Source: Gillisia sp. CAL575
GTDB lineage: Bacteria; Bacteroidota; Bacteroidia; Flavobacteriales; Flavobacteriaceae
DNA length: 64,000 nt
Direction of reading: 5' to 3'
NCBI RefSeq assembly: GCF_000403785.1
Contig: NZ_APHJ01000028.1
Location: 1 to 64,000 of the forward strand
Below are positions 8,581 to 17,393 of this stretch, piece after piece. Each line of letters opens with the position of its first letter. Position 1 is the stretch's first letter. The notes below the pieces were generated by a model. That model made no database searches and was not told the origin of the DNA. It saw nothing but the letters and a program-made list of their open reading frames with translations. The position numbers and the translations under genes were made by a program.

Positions 8581-9153
8581 ATGATAGACCAACTAATTGC
8601 ATTCGACAGAGAAGTATTTCTTTATTTAAATAATCTTGGTAGCCTGCCTTGGGATCCGTTTTGGCTTCTCATTACAGATAAATGGACCGCCATTCCTTTG
8701 TATGCAGTATTGTTGTTTCTTATCTACAAAAAACTTGGTGTCAAGGGAACATTGATCACTATGGTTCTGGTAGCACTTATGATTACCTGTACAGATCAAT
8801 TAGCGAATCTTTTTAAACATGGTTTTGAAAGGCCTAGGCCTTGTGGACAAGAAGGAGTGATGGAATATACCCGATTTATCGCAGTGCGTTGTGGTAGTTT
8901 TGGCTATTTTTCTGCACATGCAGCTAGCTCTACAGCCTTAGCGATTTTTGTTGGATTAATTCTGAAAAGGTTTTATCCGAAACTAATTTATTTTCTACTT
9001 ATTTGGGCGGTAGTTGTTACTTACAGTAGAATTTATTTGGGAGTACATTATCCTCTAGATGTAATAACCGGAATGTTCTTTGGGACTATAATAGGACTAT
9101 TGTTCGTCTTTTTGCATAGAGCATCTCTGGAAAAATTCAAAATCACTTTTTAG
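8581..9153 (+). CDS. PAP2-family membrane phosphatase
   Basis: A 190-residue membrane protein with about five hydrophobic segments and the three-part PAP2 active site: K79-x6-RP (KHGFERPRP), SAHA at 111-114 in place of the usual PSGH but keeping the catalytic His, and SR149-x5-H156-x3-D160 (SRIYLGVHYPLD). Such enzymes remove phosphate from undecaprenyl diphosphate, phosphatidyl-glycerophosphate or lipid A. The convergent neighbour is a GT39-type lipid-linked sugar transferase, so lipid-carrier recycling or lipid A modification is plausible but unproven. The last 11 bases overlap the end of that neighbour. Confidence 0.9.
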   Translation: MIDQLIAFDREVFLYLNNLGSLPWDPFWLLITDKWTAIPLYAVLLFLIYKKLGVKGTLITMVLVALMITCTDQLANLFKHGFERPRPCGQEGVMEYTRFIAVRCGSFGYFSAHAASSTALAIFVGLILKRFYPKLIYFLLIWAVVVTYSRIYLGVHYPLDVITGMFFGTIIGLLFVFLHRASLEKFKITF

Positions 9154-10783
9154 TTAAAACGTAGAATTCACGAATCAACCGGCTATTATCTCCCTTAGCC
9201 ATTGTTGGGTTTAGATCTAAGGTGTCTATAAGTTGGAAATTATAGCTTTGGAAATGTTCTTTCCATTTTTGATTTTCTTCTTGATGCACTAAGATTCCAA
9301 TTTTTTCAATCTTGGCTTCAGCAGGAAGATCTTCTTCAGAAGTTATCTCTAGCATAGGTTTCCCGTATTCAAAAATAAATTCAGGAATAATTCCAGTTAC
9401 TTCATAAATCTGAATTTTTTCAGCTTTCTCATATTCTATAAGGCTTGCAATATTAGGGTCATTTCTATGTGGAGAGATAAGCTCTAATAAGGGAAAGCCA
9501 AAATTTAAGATCACAAGAATCATTAAGAATTGCAATGCAAAGAGTAATTTTGGTGCCTTTTTAATTAATCCGAAGACAAAACCAAGCCCAATTAAAACAA
9601 GAGAGCTACTTACTAATATAAAATACAATGACTTTTCCCAGATTGCAACTCCAAAGAAATAATACAATACAAATGGCGCAGCAACTGCTATAATTGTTAG
9701 TACTATAAAATTCAGATATACTGGAAATCGCTCTATTCTTGATAATCTTCTCCCGAAATTCTTAATAATATATTCCACATAAAAACCAGTGGTCATCGCC
9801 AAAGGAATTAAAACTGGGAGTAAGTATCTACTTTTCTTTTCAGGAATTATTGATAAGAGTACAACTGAAAATAAAGTCCATAGAATATAGAATTTATAGG
9901 CTTTTAAATTTGAAACCTTTGGTCTTAAATACCAGTAAAATAAGCTCATAAATGCCGGAATGGTCCAGATTCCGCTTTGGGTAAAGAAACTCCAATAATA
10001 CCAGATAGGGCGCACATTATAATTTAGCCATCTACTACTTTCAAGTTCGGCTACCGCAGCAAATGCTTCAGCATCGTAATAATGCACATATAGAGTCCAG
10101 CTAATTCCTATGCTTATACCAACAACTAGAAAGAGAAGCATAGGTTTCCAGTTCACTTTTAGATTTTGGAATTTATAAGTGAGCGAGTAGCTTATTAAAA
10201 ATGGGATAAATAAAGCATATAAAGAAACCGGCCCCTTACTTAATAAAGAAGCCCCAAAGAATAATCCTGCAATAATAGCATAACTGTATTTTTTTATATC
10301 AGAGTTAAATGTGAGGATAATAAAGTAAATAGCACCCATCATAAAAGCATGGGTAAAAATATCCCATTGGCCATCTCTCCCCGAAAAGACAATATAAAAA
10401 GAGGTCATTAATATTAGACTTGAAACAAAGGCAACATTCTTTTGAATTACTAACAAGAGCTGAAGCTTGTAAAATATTATAAGAAGTAGAATTGAGGTTA
10501 GCGCGGCTGGTAAACGATATGCAAATAAACTTTCCATCCCAAAGAGATAGGCAGATATCGCGGTTAACCAAGTAGGAAAAGGGGGTTTTTCATAACGTGC
10601 TGCTTCATTCATGGTAGTAAAGATCCAGTTGTTATGGGTAAGCATTTCTCTGGCGCTAATAAAATTACGAGCCTCCATTATATTCACCATCAGCACATCC
10701 AAGTGAGTGATAAAAATTAAAACTCCTAGGAGAAGGAGTAATATTACTGGGTAATTTTGATATAATTTTTTTAGAATATTCAT
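9143..10783 (-). CDS. GT39/ArnT-like membrane glycosyltransferase
   Basis: A 546-residue protein with about twelve hydrophobic helices and a soluble C-terminal domain, the GT-C fold of the dolichyl-phosphate-mannose/ArnT family. The first periplasmic loop holds EARNFISAREML and ARYEKPPFPTWL, matching the family's acidic residue and EKPP motif. These enzymes move a sugar from an undecaprenyl-phosphate carrier to lipid A or protein. The start is the ATG at 10783, just after a TACCTTCG -7-like site. Donor and acceptor are unknown. It is convergent with, and slightly overlaps, the PAP2 gene. Confidence 0.88.
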   Translation of the reverse strand: MNILKKLYQNYPVILLLLLGVLIFITHLDVLMVNIMEARNFISAREMLTHNNWIFTTMNEAARYEKPPFPTWLTAISAYLFGMESLFAYRLPAALTSILLLIIFYKLQLLLVIQKNVAFVSSLILMTSFYIVFSGRDGQWDIFTHAFMMGAIYFIILTFNSDIKKYSYAIIAGLFFGASLLSKGPVSLYALFIPFLISYSLTYKFQNLKVNWKPMLLFLVVGISIGISWTLYVHYYDAEAFAAVAELESSRWLNYNVRPIWYYWSFFTQSGIWTIPAFMSLFYWYLRPKVSNLKAYKFYILWTLFSVVLLSIIPEKKSRYLLPVLIPLAMTTGFYVEYIIKNFGRRLSRIERFPVYLNFIVLTIIAVAAPFVLYYFFGVAIWEKSLYFILVSSSLVLIGLGFVFGLIKKAPKLLFALQFLMILVILNFGFPLLELISPHRNDPNIASLIEYEKAEKIQIYEVTGIIPEFIFEYGKPMLEITSEEDLPAEAKIEKIGILVHQEENQKWKEHFQSYNFQLIDTLDLNPTMAKGDNSRLIREFYVLTKK

Positions 10784-10786
10784 GAA

Positions 10787-10794
10787 GCGAAGGT
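10787..10794 (-). promoter_or_regulatory. Putative -7 box (TACCTTCG) for the GT39 gene
   Basis: On the minus strand the site reads TACCTTCG, seven of eight bases of the TAnnTTTG consensus, only 3 bases before the ATG. If used, the message would be nearly leaderless, so this is a tentative call. Confidence 0.28.
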
Positions 10795-10854
10795 AAAAGA
10801 TATTATTTTTTATTGTGTATTCGTTTTAATAGTATTTCGGCTCCCTGATAATTG

Positions 10855-10886
10855 TCACGTCACCCTGAATTTATTTCAGGGTCTCA
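10855..10886. repeat. Dispersed intergenic palindrome (CCCTGAA/TTCAGGG)
   Basis: ACCCTGAA (10862-10869) is mirrored by TTCAGGGT (10875-10882) and flanked by CGTC on the left and CTC on the right. It is the same unit as at 22275-22295 and, with A for G, 17613-17633. No gene was found in the surrounding 10784-10994 gap. Confidence 0.6.
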
Positions 10887-10994
10887 ATTTATTATTTTCA
10901 TTAAGAGTAATGATATTCTGAAACTTCCAAAGGATCGGAAATGAGTGAAGTCCTTTACCAGTTTAGGACACTTAAGGGAAAATTAAATTATTTT

Positions 10995-12077
10995 TTAAAT
11001 ACTTTGCAGTTCAAGCAATAATTTTGCAGCTGCAAAGGGAGTGGTCTCATTATTTTCTATCGCTTTTAATTGTTCTTCTAAAGCTTTTTTGATCTTAGGA
11101 TCTTGATAGAATCTGCTTTTTAAATGCTCGTTGATGGTTTGTAGCAACCAGAATTTATTTTGATTATGCCGATTGATTTCAAAATAATTGTTCTTATCTA
11201 CTAAAGATTTATATTCTAAGATCATTTCCCAAACCGCAGTAATACCGGTTTCTTCTATTGCACTACATAAAGAAACTTTTGGCTGCCATTCACTAGCTTT
11301 TGGTGGATATAAATGCAAAGCTCTTTTGAATTCCAATCTTGCAGCCTGTGCAGCTTTCAAGTTATCACCATCAGATTTATTTATAACAATAGCATCTGCC
11401 ATTTCTATAATTCCGCGTTTAATTCCTTGTAATTCATCCCCTGCGCCAGCTAACTTCAGCAATAAGAAAAAATCTGTCATGCTATGAACAGTGGTCTCAC
11501 TTTGTCCCACGCCAACCGTTTCTATAAGTAAAATATCAAATCCTGCAGCTTCGCAAAGTATTATAGATTCTCGTGTTTTTCTTGCAACTCCCCCAAGGGA
11601 ATCTCCAGAAGGAGAAGGTCTAATAAATGCATTTTCCTCGGTCACCAAATTTTCCATTCTTGTCTTGTCACCCATAATGCTCCCGTGAGATACAGAGCTA
11701 CTAGGATCTACTGCTAAAACAGCAACCTTTTTTCCTTGTTGAATTAAGTAACTACCAAAGGCTTCAATAAAAGTACTTTTGCCAACTCCTGGGACGCCTG
11801 TGATCCCTATTCTAAGAGATCTATGAGCATGCGGAAGGCATTCTTCTATAAGTTTTTCTGCAATTGCCTGATGCTCTTTCTGGTTGCTTTCAACTAAAGT
11901 GATTCCTCTGCTCAAAGCGGTCTTATCTCCTGCCAATAATTTTGTTGCTAAATCTGGATCTTCCAAGATCTTTTTTCTAGAAGTCTTGATCTTATCTTTA
12001 GAAGCTGGATTAATATTTGGGGTTGAAGGTATGCTTGCTGATTGTTGCAAAGCAGATTTTTTAGTAGAATTAGACAA
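10995..12077 (-). CDS. meaB: Methylmalonyl-CoA mutase-associated GTPase MeaB
   Basis: A 360-residue G3E-type GTPase that guards methylmalonyl-CoA mutase, gating adenosylcobalamin loading and release of damaged cofactor. Walker A is GVPGVGKS (94-101) within [15 protein letters not shown]. The switch region reads [13 protein letters not shown] and the base-recognition loop is NKSDGDN; the C-terminal dimerisation helices are complete. The start is TTG at 12077, since the N-terminal arm with [13 protein letters not shown] is family-conserved and no ATG lies upstream. The mutase genes are not in this window, but a cobalamin adenosyltransferase lies about 10 kb away. Confidence 0.93.
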   Translation of the reverse strand: MSNSTKKSALQQSASIPSTPNINPASKDKIKTSRKKILEDPDLATKLLAGDKTALSRGITLVESNQKEHQAIAEKLIEECLPHAHRSLRIGITGVPGVGKSTFIEAFGSYLIQQGKKVAVLAVDPSSSVSHGSIMGDKTRMENLVTEENAFIRPSPSGDSLGGVARKTRESIILCEAAGFDILLIETVGVGQSETTVHSMTDFFLLLKLAGAGDELQGIKRGIIEMADAIVINKSDGDNLKAAQAARLEFKRALHLYPPKASEWQPKVSLCSAIEETGITAVWEMILEYKSLVDKNNYFEINRHNQNKFWLLQTINEHLKSRFYQDPKIKKALEEQLKAIENNETTPFAAAKLLLELQSI

Positions 12078-12181
12078 AGTAAGAATCGAGATTTATGACA
12101 AATTTATGAGCACTTCTTTTGAAGTAAATAGCTAATGTTGGTATCTTCAAATTTAATTAAAATTAATCAAAAATATACAAG

Positions 12182-12607
12182 ATGAAAACATTGTACAAAG
12201 CCAAAGTTACAACTTCTGGAGGACGAGAAGGACATGTAAAAAGTGACGATGGTATATTAGATATGAGAGTGAGTATGCCCAAAGGTATGGGCGGGAAAGG
12301 AGAAGATTATACGAACCCAGAACAATTGTTCGCGGCGGGATATTCTGCCTGTTTTGGAAGTGCTTTACAAGTAATAGCTAAAAAACATAAAGTAGACCTG
12401 GGAGATTTTAATGTTACTGCAACTGTGAAATTAGGAAGTTTAGAAGATGGAAATCTTCAATTGGCAGCTATTTTAGACTGCTACATTCCTGGTGTAGATG
12501 TGGAACAAGGGGAGCAGCTGGTAAATGAAGCTCATGAAATTTGTCCTTACTCTAGAGCAACTAGAGATAATATAGATGTTACTTTAAACTTAATGTTGGA
12601 TGAATAA
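12182..12607 (+). CDS. ohr: Organic hydroperoxide resistance protein (OsmC/Ohr family)
   Basis: A 141-residue thiol peroxidase that reduces organic hydroperoxides. The peroxidatic Cys57 is in GYSACFGSAL and the resolving Cys121 in EICPYSRATR, the two-cysteine signature of Ohr rather than OsmC. The N-terminus LYKAKVTTSGGREGHVKSDDG is also Ohr-like. A weak -7-like TATCTTCA lies at 12142-12149, with TTTTG 20 bases further upstream. No MarR-type OhrR regulator is adjacent. A hairpin terminator follows the gene. Confidence 0.95.
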   Translation: MKTLYKAKVTTSGGREGHVKSDDGILDMRVSMPKGMGGKGEDYTNPEQLFAAGYSACFGSALQVIAKKHKVDLGDFNVTATVKLGSLEDGNLQLAAILDCYIPGVDVEQGEQLVNEAHEICPYSRATRDNIDVTLNLMLDE

Positions 12608-12650
12608 TTGAGAAAAACCTTAATTATTTATCATTGTTAGTTGAATGAGG

Positions 12651-12697
12651 AGCTGTTCAGAAAAATTATTTTTTTTGAACAGCTTTTTTATTTTTTA
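12651..12697 (+). terminator. Rho-independent terminator between convergent ohr and DUF2911 genes
   Basis: AGCTGTTCA (12651-12659) pairs with TGAACAGCT (12676-12684); the stem extends through A5/T5 and is followed by a T-rich run (12684-12696). It ends the ohr message and reaches the last codons of the convergent gene, so it may serve both directions. Confidence 0.8.
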
Positions 12698-13242
12698 ATG
12701 GGAACCGAAATTTTAATATCATCCCATGCTAAATTAAAAAGTATCAGATCATTTGCCTTTTCAAAATAAATACTGAATTGTTCTAAGGTATCCCGAACTT
12801 TTATTGTTGGCATTTCTAAAACTAAAACATCAAAATCTGGATCTCGAGAGGCCTTTTCTTCCATATTAATACCCCAGGGGTACATTTTAGAATTAAAGAT
12901 CACTTTCCAAGAGTCCTGCATAGGGATGGTCCATAAAGTATAAGTTCCATTTGGAAGCGGGGAGCCATCTACGAAAATATCTTTATTGGTAGAAAATGTA
13001 GTTGCTTCATTAGCACCGGTTCGCCAGACTTCTCCGTAAGGTACCAATCCGCCAAAAATCTCTCTTCCTTTTTTGTATGGCCTGTTATAAATAACTTCCA
13101 TTTTTAAAGATCCTTCAGAAAAAGCGCTGGAATCTTCAGGACTTAAGGCTTTAGTAGAATAACGCCAAAGTAAAATTCCACCAACTATTATAGCTATTGT
13201 AGCAATTACGATTTTTATAATATAGCGTTGCGAAATTTTCAT
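12688..13242 (-). CDS. DUF2911 domain-containing membrane-anchored protein
   Basis: A 184-residue protein with one N-terminal membrane segment (IIKIVIATIAIIVGGILLW) and a DUF2911 domain: the conserved block FGGLVPYGEVWRTGANEATT, then LPNGTYTLWTIP and WKVIFNSKMYPWG. The family is widespread in Bacteroidetes and its function is unknown; proteins are expected to face the periplasm. The gene is divergent from an ECF sigma factor 286 bases away. No obvious -7 box was found upstream. Confidence 0.88.
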   Translation of the reverse strand: MKISQRYIIKIVIATIAIIVGGILLWRYSTKALSPEDSSAFSEGSLKMEVIYNRPYKKGREIFGGLVPYGEVWRTGANEATTFSTNKDIFVDGSPLPNGTYTLWTIPMQDSWKVIFNSKMYPWGINMEEKASRDPDFDVLVLEMPTIKVRDTLEQFSIYFEKANDLILFNLAWDDIKISVPIKK

Positions 13243-13528
13243 AAGTACTAAAACGAGGTGTTTAATATGAAAGGGATAATATGATAAGCATTCTAGAGTT
13301 TATAGATTTTAAAATACTTTTCTAAAATTATACCAATTATCTTAAATTATAGAAAATTGTCAGTCTAAATATGGCATTCGGTTTAAACCAAGCAAATAGA
13401 TATTATCTGCGATGTTCAATTCATATAAAACATACCTATTTATTTTTTCAGAATAAAATAGTGAATATTGCAACAAGGTAATTTCTAGATCGTCTTTAAA
13501 GTACTAACTAACTAAGTATTATTAAATT

Positions 13529-14080
13529 TTGTTAAAGCATCAACTCATAGAAGATTGTCGTGCCAACAACAGAAAAGCACAATTAAAACTTTATAACAGT
13601 TATTGTGATGGAATGTTCATTGTGGCTAGCAGATTCCTGCGCGATACAGCAGAGGCTGAAGATGCCATGCAAGAAGCGTTTGTAAAAGCCTTTGCGAAGC
13701 TCCATCAATATTCCGGAGAAGTTACTTTTGGAGCATGGTTAAAACGAATCGTGATTAACAAATGTCTTGATCATTTGAAAGCTAAGAAACTGGAATATGT
13801 TGCGCTAAATGAACAATTGATAGAGAAAGTAGCAGATGATGAGGCTCAAGATTGGCAGGTGGATGATGGAATTGGGATAGGGGAGGTAAAAGCTGAAATT
13901 CAGGAGCTTCCAGAAAAGTATAAATATCCCCTGATGCTTTACTTAATTGAAGGATATGATCATGAGGAGATCTCAGAAATATTGAAAATCTCGCAGGTTG
14001 CTTCAAGGACTTTGGTGCATAGAGGAAGAAAAAAATTACAAGAAAAATTAAAAGCATTTAGAAATGGCACAGGATATTAG
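13529..14080 (+). CDS. ECF RNA polymerase sigma factor
   Basis: A 183-residue extracytoplasmic-function sigma-70. Region 2 contains DTAEAEDAMQEAFVKAFAKL followed by FGAWLKRIVINKCLDHL. Region 4 contains LPEKYKYPLMLYLIEGYDHE and the helix-turn-helix ISEILKISQVASRTLVHRGR. The start is a TTG at 13529, as no ATG lies before region 2. Its last 17 bases overlap the next gene, a single-span protein, as sigma/anti-sigma pairs often do. It probably controls its own operon, which includes the repeat protein and perhaps the M23 peptidase (inference). Confidence 0.93.
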   Translation: MLKHQLIEDCRANNRKAQLKLYNSYCDGMFIVASRFLRDTAEAEDAMQEAFVKAFAKLHQYSGEVTFGAWLKRIVINKCLDHLKAKKLEYVALNEQLIEKVADDEAQDWQVDDGIGIGEVKAEIQELPEKYKYPLMLYLIEGYDHEEISEILKISQVASRTLVHRGRKKLQEKLKAFRNGTGY

Positions 14081-14666
14081 AAAAATGTTTAAGGATGATC
14101 AATCCAGGACCAAGGAAAAGTTAAGTAAAGGTCATCAAAACCGTTTTGAGGCCAAGCTAGATGCTGCCTTACCAACAAAAAAGAATAGCAATAAGTTTAG
14201 CTTCATGAAAATCGCGGCAATATTTATTATTGCAGTTGGAATTGGAGCGTTCTTTTTGAACAAAGAAAAATCAATTACAACAGAAACGCCAATAGTTTTA
14301 ACGCCAGAAATACAGGATGATAAAATTGAAACTTCAGGTAAAGAGTTTCAGTTAAGTGAAGTTTCTCCCGATTTTAAAAAGATTGAAAACTATTATTTAG
14401 CTGGGATCAATATGGAGTTGGCAAAGCTGGAAGTTAATCCTAAAAATAAAGCTTTGATAGATTCATTTATGGGAAAAATGTCTGAATTGAATAATGAATA
14501 TAAACGCTTAAATACCGAGTTTAATGAAACGGGTCCAAATGAGCAAACGATTGAAGCTATGGTTGAAAATCTTCAATTTCGTTTGGACTTGTTATATAAA
14601 CTCAAGAATAAATTAAAAGAAGTAAAACAAACTAAAAACGCACGTAATGAAAACAATAAAGTTTAA
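14064..14666 (+). CDS. Putative anti-sigma factor (single membrane span)
   Basis: A 200-residue protein with an N-terminal cytoplasmic part rich in Lys and Asp, one membrane helix (MKIAAIFIIAVGIGAFFLN, about residues 48-66) and a helical, probably periplasmic, C-terminal domain. No zinc anti-sigma motif (H-x3-C-x2-C) is present. The role as anti-sigma rests on topology and on its start lying inside the sigma-factor gene. Related flavobacterial proteins are annotated as anti-sigma or hypothetical. The 3' end overlaps the next gene by 20 bases. Confidence 0.65.
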   Translation: MAQDIRKMFKDDQSRTKEKLSKGHQNRFEAKLDAALPTKKNSNKFSFMKIAAIFIIAVGIGAFFLNKEKSITTETPIVLTPEIQDDKIETSGKEFQLSEVSPDFKKIENYYLAGINMELAKLEVNPKNKALIDSFMGKMSELNNEYKRLNTEFNETGPNEQTIEAMVENLQFRLDLLYKLKNKLKEVKQTKNARNENNKV

Positions 14667-16047
14667 TTATACCCTTCTATTTTGCTTATTATTTTCTACA
14701 GGGATCTTTGCTCAAATTAAAAAACTTGAGAAAACTTATAAAACGAAACAGGATGTTTCTGTAGTTGTAGACGCAAAATACACCAATATTATAGTAGAAA
14801 ATTGGGATAAGAATGAAGTGGCTATAGAAGCCTATTTAGAATCAGGGAATTTGAAAAGCGAAGAAGCTAAAAAAGCAATGGAGAGCTGGAAATTAGAAAC
14901 TTCAGGAAGTTCAGATAGAATTGAGATCACTTCTGGCGGTGGTACAGGTTTGAATTTAAACATAGATATGGATTTGTCCTCTTTATCTGAATCTATGGGA
15001 GATCTTCAAGATATCTTAGGACCAATGATGACTGATATGATGGCTCCAATGTTAGAGAACATCAGTAAAAATCCTTTACCCCCAGAGTTCCATGAAAAAA
15101 TAGGGAATATGGACTTTGATTATGATGCCTATAAAAAGGATGGAGATAAGTATATGGAGAAGTGGGAGAAAAAAATGGAGAAGAATTTCGGAAAGGATTT
15201 TGAAAAATCAATGGAAGCTTGGGGTAAGCAATTTGAAAAAAACTCCGAGGGTTGGGAGAAAGATTTTGAAAAGAAAATGGAAGCTTGGGGAGAAGATTTC
15301 GAGAAGAGTTTTGGAAAAGATATGGAAAAATGGGGTGAAGATTTTGGAAAGAAAATGGAAATATGGGGAGAGAATTTCGGTAAAGAGATGGAAGGAAAAC
15401 AAAACTTTAAAGGTGGAGAAAGGGAAACAACTAGATCTTCTTCTCAAGGTAAACGCATTATTAAAATTAAAATCCCCAGAAATGCTAGATTGGAGTTAGA
15501 TGTAAGATATGGTGAATTAAAATTGGGCGAAAAAACTACCAATATAAAAGCAAATTTATCTCATAGTAAATTATCTGCTAATGTCATTGAAGGTGAGAAA
15601 ACAGAAATTAAAGTATCCTACAGTCCAATAAATGTGAATGTTTGGAATTATGGAGTGCTTAAAACGAATTATGTTGAAAACTGTGAAATAGGTAAAGTAA
15701 AAAGCATCAAACTTATCTCCAACTCCAGTGATGTAAATATTAGAGAAATCACAGAGACTGGTATACTTTCTGGAACCTTTGGAGAACTTGCTGTGGGAAA
15801 ATTGGGATCGGGATTTAAAAATTTAGACATCACTTTAGAAAATAGTGACCTAAGACTTTCCTTGCCTAGCGCTGCCTTGAATTTTAATTATAACGGGACT
15901 CAAAGTAATATTGAATATCCAAAAGCAGCTTCTATAAAATCAACTAAATCTTATGATAATGAGATCCTTAATGGATACTATAAAGACAAGGGTGGAAATG
16001 GAAGTGTTAACATAAATGCAAGTTTTAGCGACGTGTATATAAAATAA
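14647..16047 (+). CDS. Secreted DUF4097-like protein with W-rich 11-residue repeats
   Basis: A 466-residue protein with signal peptide MKTIKFNYTLLFCLLFSTGIFAQ. Three zones follow: an N-terminal beta-type segment (24-100), a central charged repeat zone (about 169-250), and a C-terminal beta-solenoid-like zone of repeated short strands (260-466), as in DUF4097-type adhesin-like proteins. The repeat zone has Trp at 173, 192, 203, 214, 229 and 240, mostly 11 apart, with Phe-Glu-Lys and Lys-Met-Glu between them. Function is unknown. Being translationally coupled to a putative anti-sigma gene suggests a sensor or effector of envelope stress (inference). Confidence 0.7.
   Translation: MKTIKFNYTLLFCLLFSTGIFAQIKKLEKTYKTKQDVSVVVDAKYTNIIVENWDKNEVAIEAYLESGNLKSEEAKKAMESWKLETSGSSDRIEITSGGGTGLNLNIDMDLSSLSESMGDLQDILGPMMTDMMAPMLENISKNPLPPEFHEKIGNMDFDYDAYKKDGDKYMEKWEKKMEKNFGKDFEKSMEAWGKQFEKNSEGWEKDFEKKMEAWGEDFEKSFGKDMEKWGEDFGKKMEIWGENFGKEMEGKQNFKGGERETTRSSSQGKRIIKIKIPRNARLELDVRYGELKLGEKTTNIKANLSHSKLSANVIEGEKTEIKVSYSPINVNVWNYGVLKTNYVENCEIGKVKSIKLISNSSDVNIREITETGILSGTFGELAVGKLGSGFKNLDITLENSDLRLSLPSAALNFNYNGTQSNIEYPKAASIKSTKSYDNEILNGYYKDKGGNGSVNINASFSDVYIK
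15151..15396 (+). repeat. In-frame repeats coding for W-x10 (11-residue) units
   Basis: Units resembling ATGGAAGCTTGGGGTAA recur mainly every 33 bases, encoding MEAWGKQFEK-, MEAWGEDFEK-, MEKWGEDFGK- and MEIWGENFGK-type units. The 11-residue period suggests a right-handed helical bundle or rod rather than a classic heptad coil. Unit number could change by recombination without shifting the frame. Confidence 0.75.
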
Positions 16048-16070
16048 GTTATTTTTGAAAAAAATAGCTC

Positions 16071-16763
16071 ATGTACAAATCAAATTTCTCTGAATTTATA
16101 AAGGAATGCACTAGTGAATTTACACCGGTCTTGGATAAAACCTTTGAAAAAGAAGATTTTGTTCACATAGATCTTTCAGAAACTAATAAAGATATTAGAG
16201 AGATGCCTATTCCGTCTGCAACAGCAGTGAAAACTTTTATTGATGGATATGTTGCTTCCAAGAAGGCTAAAGTTGCCTATGGAGGTTATAATGAGAAGCG
16301 TAGCTTATATCAACGAAGCGTGATTTTTAATGGAGAAACGACTCCTTCTTCCAGAAATATACATATAGGTTTGGATCTTTGGTGTGATGCAGGAACTTCG
16401 GTATTAGCAGCCTTAGAAGGAACAGTACATAGCTTTAATGATAATGAAGGTTTTGGTAATTATGGGCCCACAATTATTCTTGAACATATTGTAGGTGATA
16501 AAACTTTTTATACGCTTTATGGACATTTAAGCAAGGATTCAATTAAAAAATTAAGCTTCGGGCAGATCGTGGAAGCGGGAGATAAAATTGGCACTCTTGG
16601 TTCCAGAAAGGTAAATGGGGATTATGCTCCACATTTACATTTTCAAGTGATTAGAGACATGCAAGGATTCACTGGAGATTATCCAGGTGTTGCCTCTGGA
16701 GACAAATTAGAATTCTATTTAGAGAACTGCCCAGATCCTAATTTATTACTGAAGATTGATTAA
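16071..16763 (+). CDS. M23-family peptidase without signal peptide
   Basis: A 230-residue protein with the LytM/M23 zinc site: His98 and Asp102 in NIHIGLDLWCD, the YGHLS strand (150-154), and His188/His190 in APHLHFQV. This is the full set of family ligands and catalytic His, so it should be active. M23 enzymes usually cut peptidoglycan cross-links, but no signal peptide or membrane segment is visible at the N-terminus (MYKSNFSEFIKECTSEF), so its location and substrate are uncertain. It follows the ECF operon by 23 bases on the same strand and is likely co-transcribed. Confidence 0.85.
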   Translation: MYKSNFSEFIKECTSEFTPVLDKTFEKEDFVHIDLSETNKDIREMPIPSATAVKTFIDGYVASKKAKVAYGGYNEKRSLYQRSVIFNGETTPSSRNIHIGLDLWCDAGTSVLAALEGTVHSFNDNEGFGNYGPTIILEHIVGDKTFYTLYGHLSKDSIKKLSFGQIVEAGDKIGTLGSRKVNGDYAPHLHFQVIRDMQGFTGDYPGVASGDKLEFYLENCPDPNLLLKID

Positions 16764-16795
16764 ATCGATGTGATTTTCAGTATTCTTGAATGTTT

Positions 16796-16889
16796 TGTCA
16801 TCTCGAACGTAGTGAGAGATCTCAATTGAATGATATGTGTAAAATAAAGACGAGATTTCTCAGTTGCGAAATGCTCCTTCGAAATGACA
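16796..16889. repeat. Dispersed intergenic inverted repeat (TGTCATCTCGAA/TTCGAAATGACA)
   Basis: TGTCATCTCGAA (16796-16807) is mirrored by TTCGAAATGACA (16878-16889), with GAGAGATCTC and GAGATTTCTC inside. It lies between the convergent M23 and DUF4199 genes and could fold into one long hairpin. Similar GTCAT-TCGA units occur at 17540-17570 and 22560-23570. Confidence 0.6.
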
Positions 16890-16910
16890 GCAATTTTTTT
16901 GCTGAATAGC

Positions 16911-17393
16911 TTATTCTTTTTTAGTCTTTAGAAACCATGCAACTGCAGCAGCAGTTACTACTCCCATTACCAAAGCACCAAAAGTAGCTTGAATTATATA
17001 AGATTTCAAGTTGAAATAGGCTTCTGCCTGTTCCTGATTCATCACTTTTGTTTCTACACTATAAGCGATCACATTATTAAAATAATCGGGAGTAATATAG
17101 GTGCTGGTTACGAATTGTGATAAGGGAGCAAGAACTGTAACTACAATGGTTATTATTATTCCGGCCACAAAGCCCTGGCGCCAAGTCATTTGTCCATTAT
17201 AAAAATTTCTTTTTTTATCCCTAATCGCAAAGAAATAAACTAATACAGCAAAGATCCCGAAGAAGTTAGTGTAAATAGCCTGCTTGGCAATAAGTACATT
17301 ATGCCACCCCATTGTTTTTTCAAAAACCATCCAGAGTAATGCAACAAGGGTAAAGATGACACCCCATTTAATTTCAATTGTAATTTTATTCAT
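16911..17393 (-). CDS. DUF4199 membrane protein
   Basis: A 160-residue protein with four hydrophobic segments (WGVIFTLVALLWMVFE, FFGIFAVLVYFFAI, GIIITIVVTVLAPL and FGALVMGVVTAAAVAWFL) and the short RDKKRNFYNGQMTWRQGF loop typical of DUF4199, a Bacteroidetes membrane family of unknown function. A TACCTTTA -7-like site lies at 17415-17422 on this strand, 22 bases before the ATG. It stands alone, flanked by palindromic repeat regions on both sides. Confidence 0.85.
   Translation of the reverse strand: MNKITIEIKWGVIFTLVALLWMVFEKTMGWHNVLIAKQAIYTNFFGIFAVLVYFFAIRDKKRNFYNGQMTWRQGFVAGIIITIVVTVLAPLSQFVTSTYITPDYFNNVIAYSVETKVMNQEQAEAYFNLKSYIIQATFGALVMGVVTAAAVAWFLKTKKE

Noticed and set aside
15116-15499. 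Long open frames on both strands over the W-rich repeat zone
   Set aside because: They are by-products of the repetitive AAAATGGAA-type sequence in other frames; only the frame with the signal peptide and continuous domains is credible.
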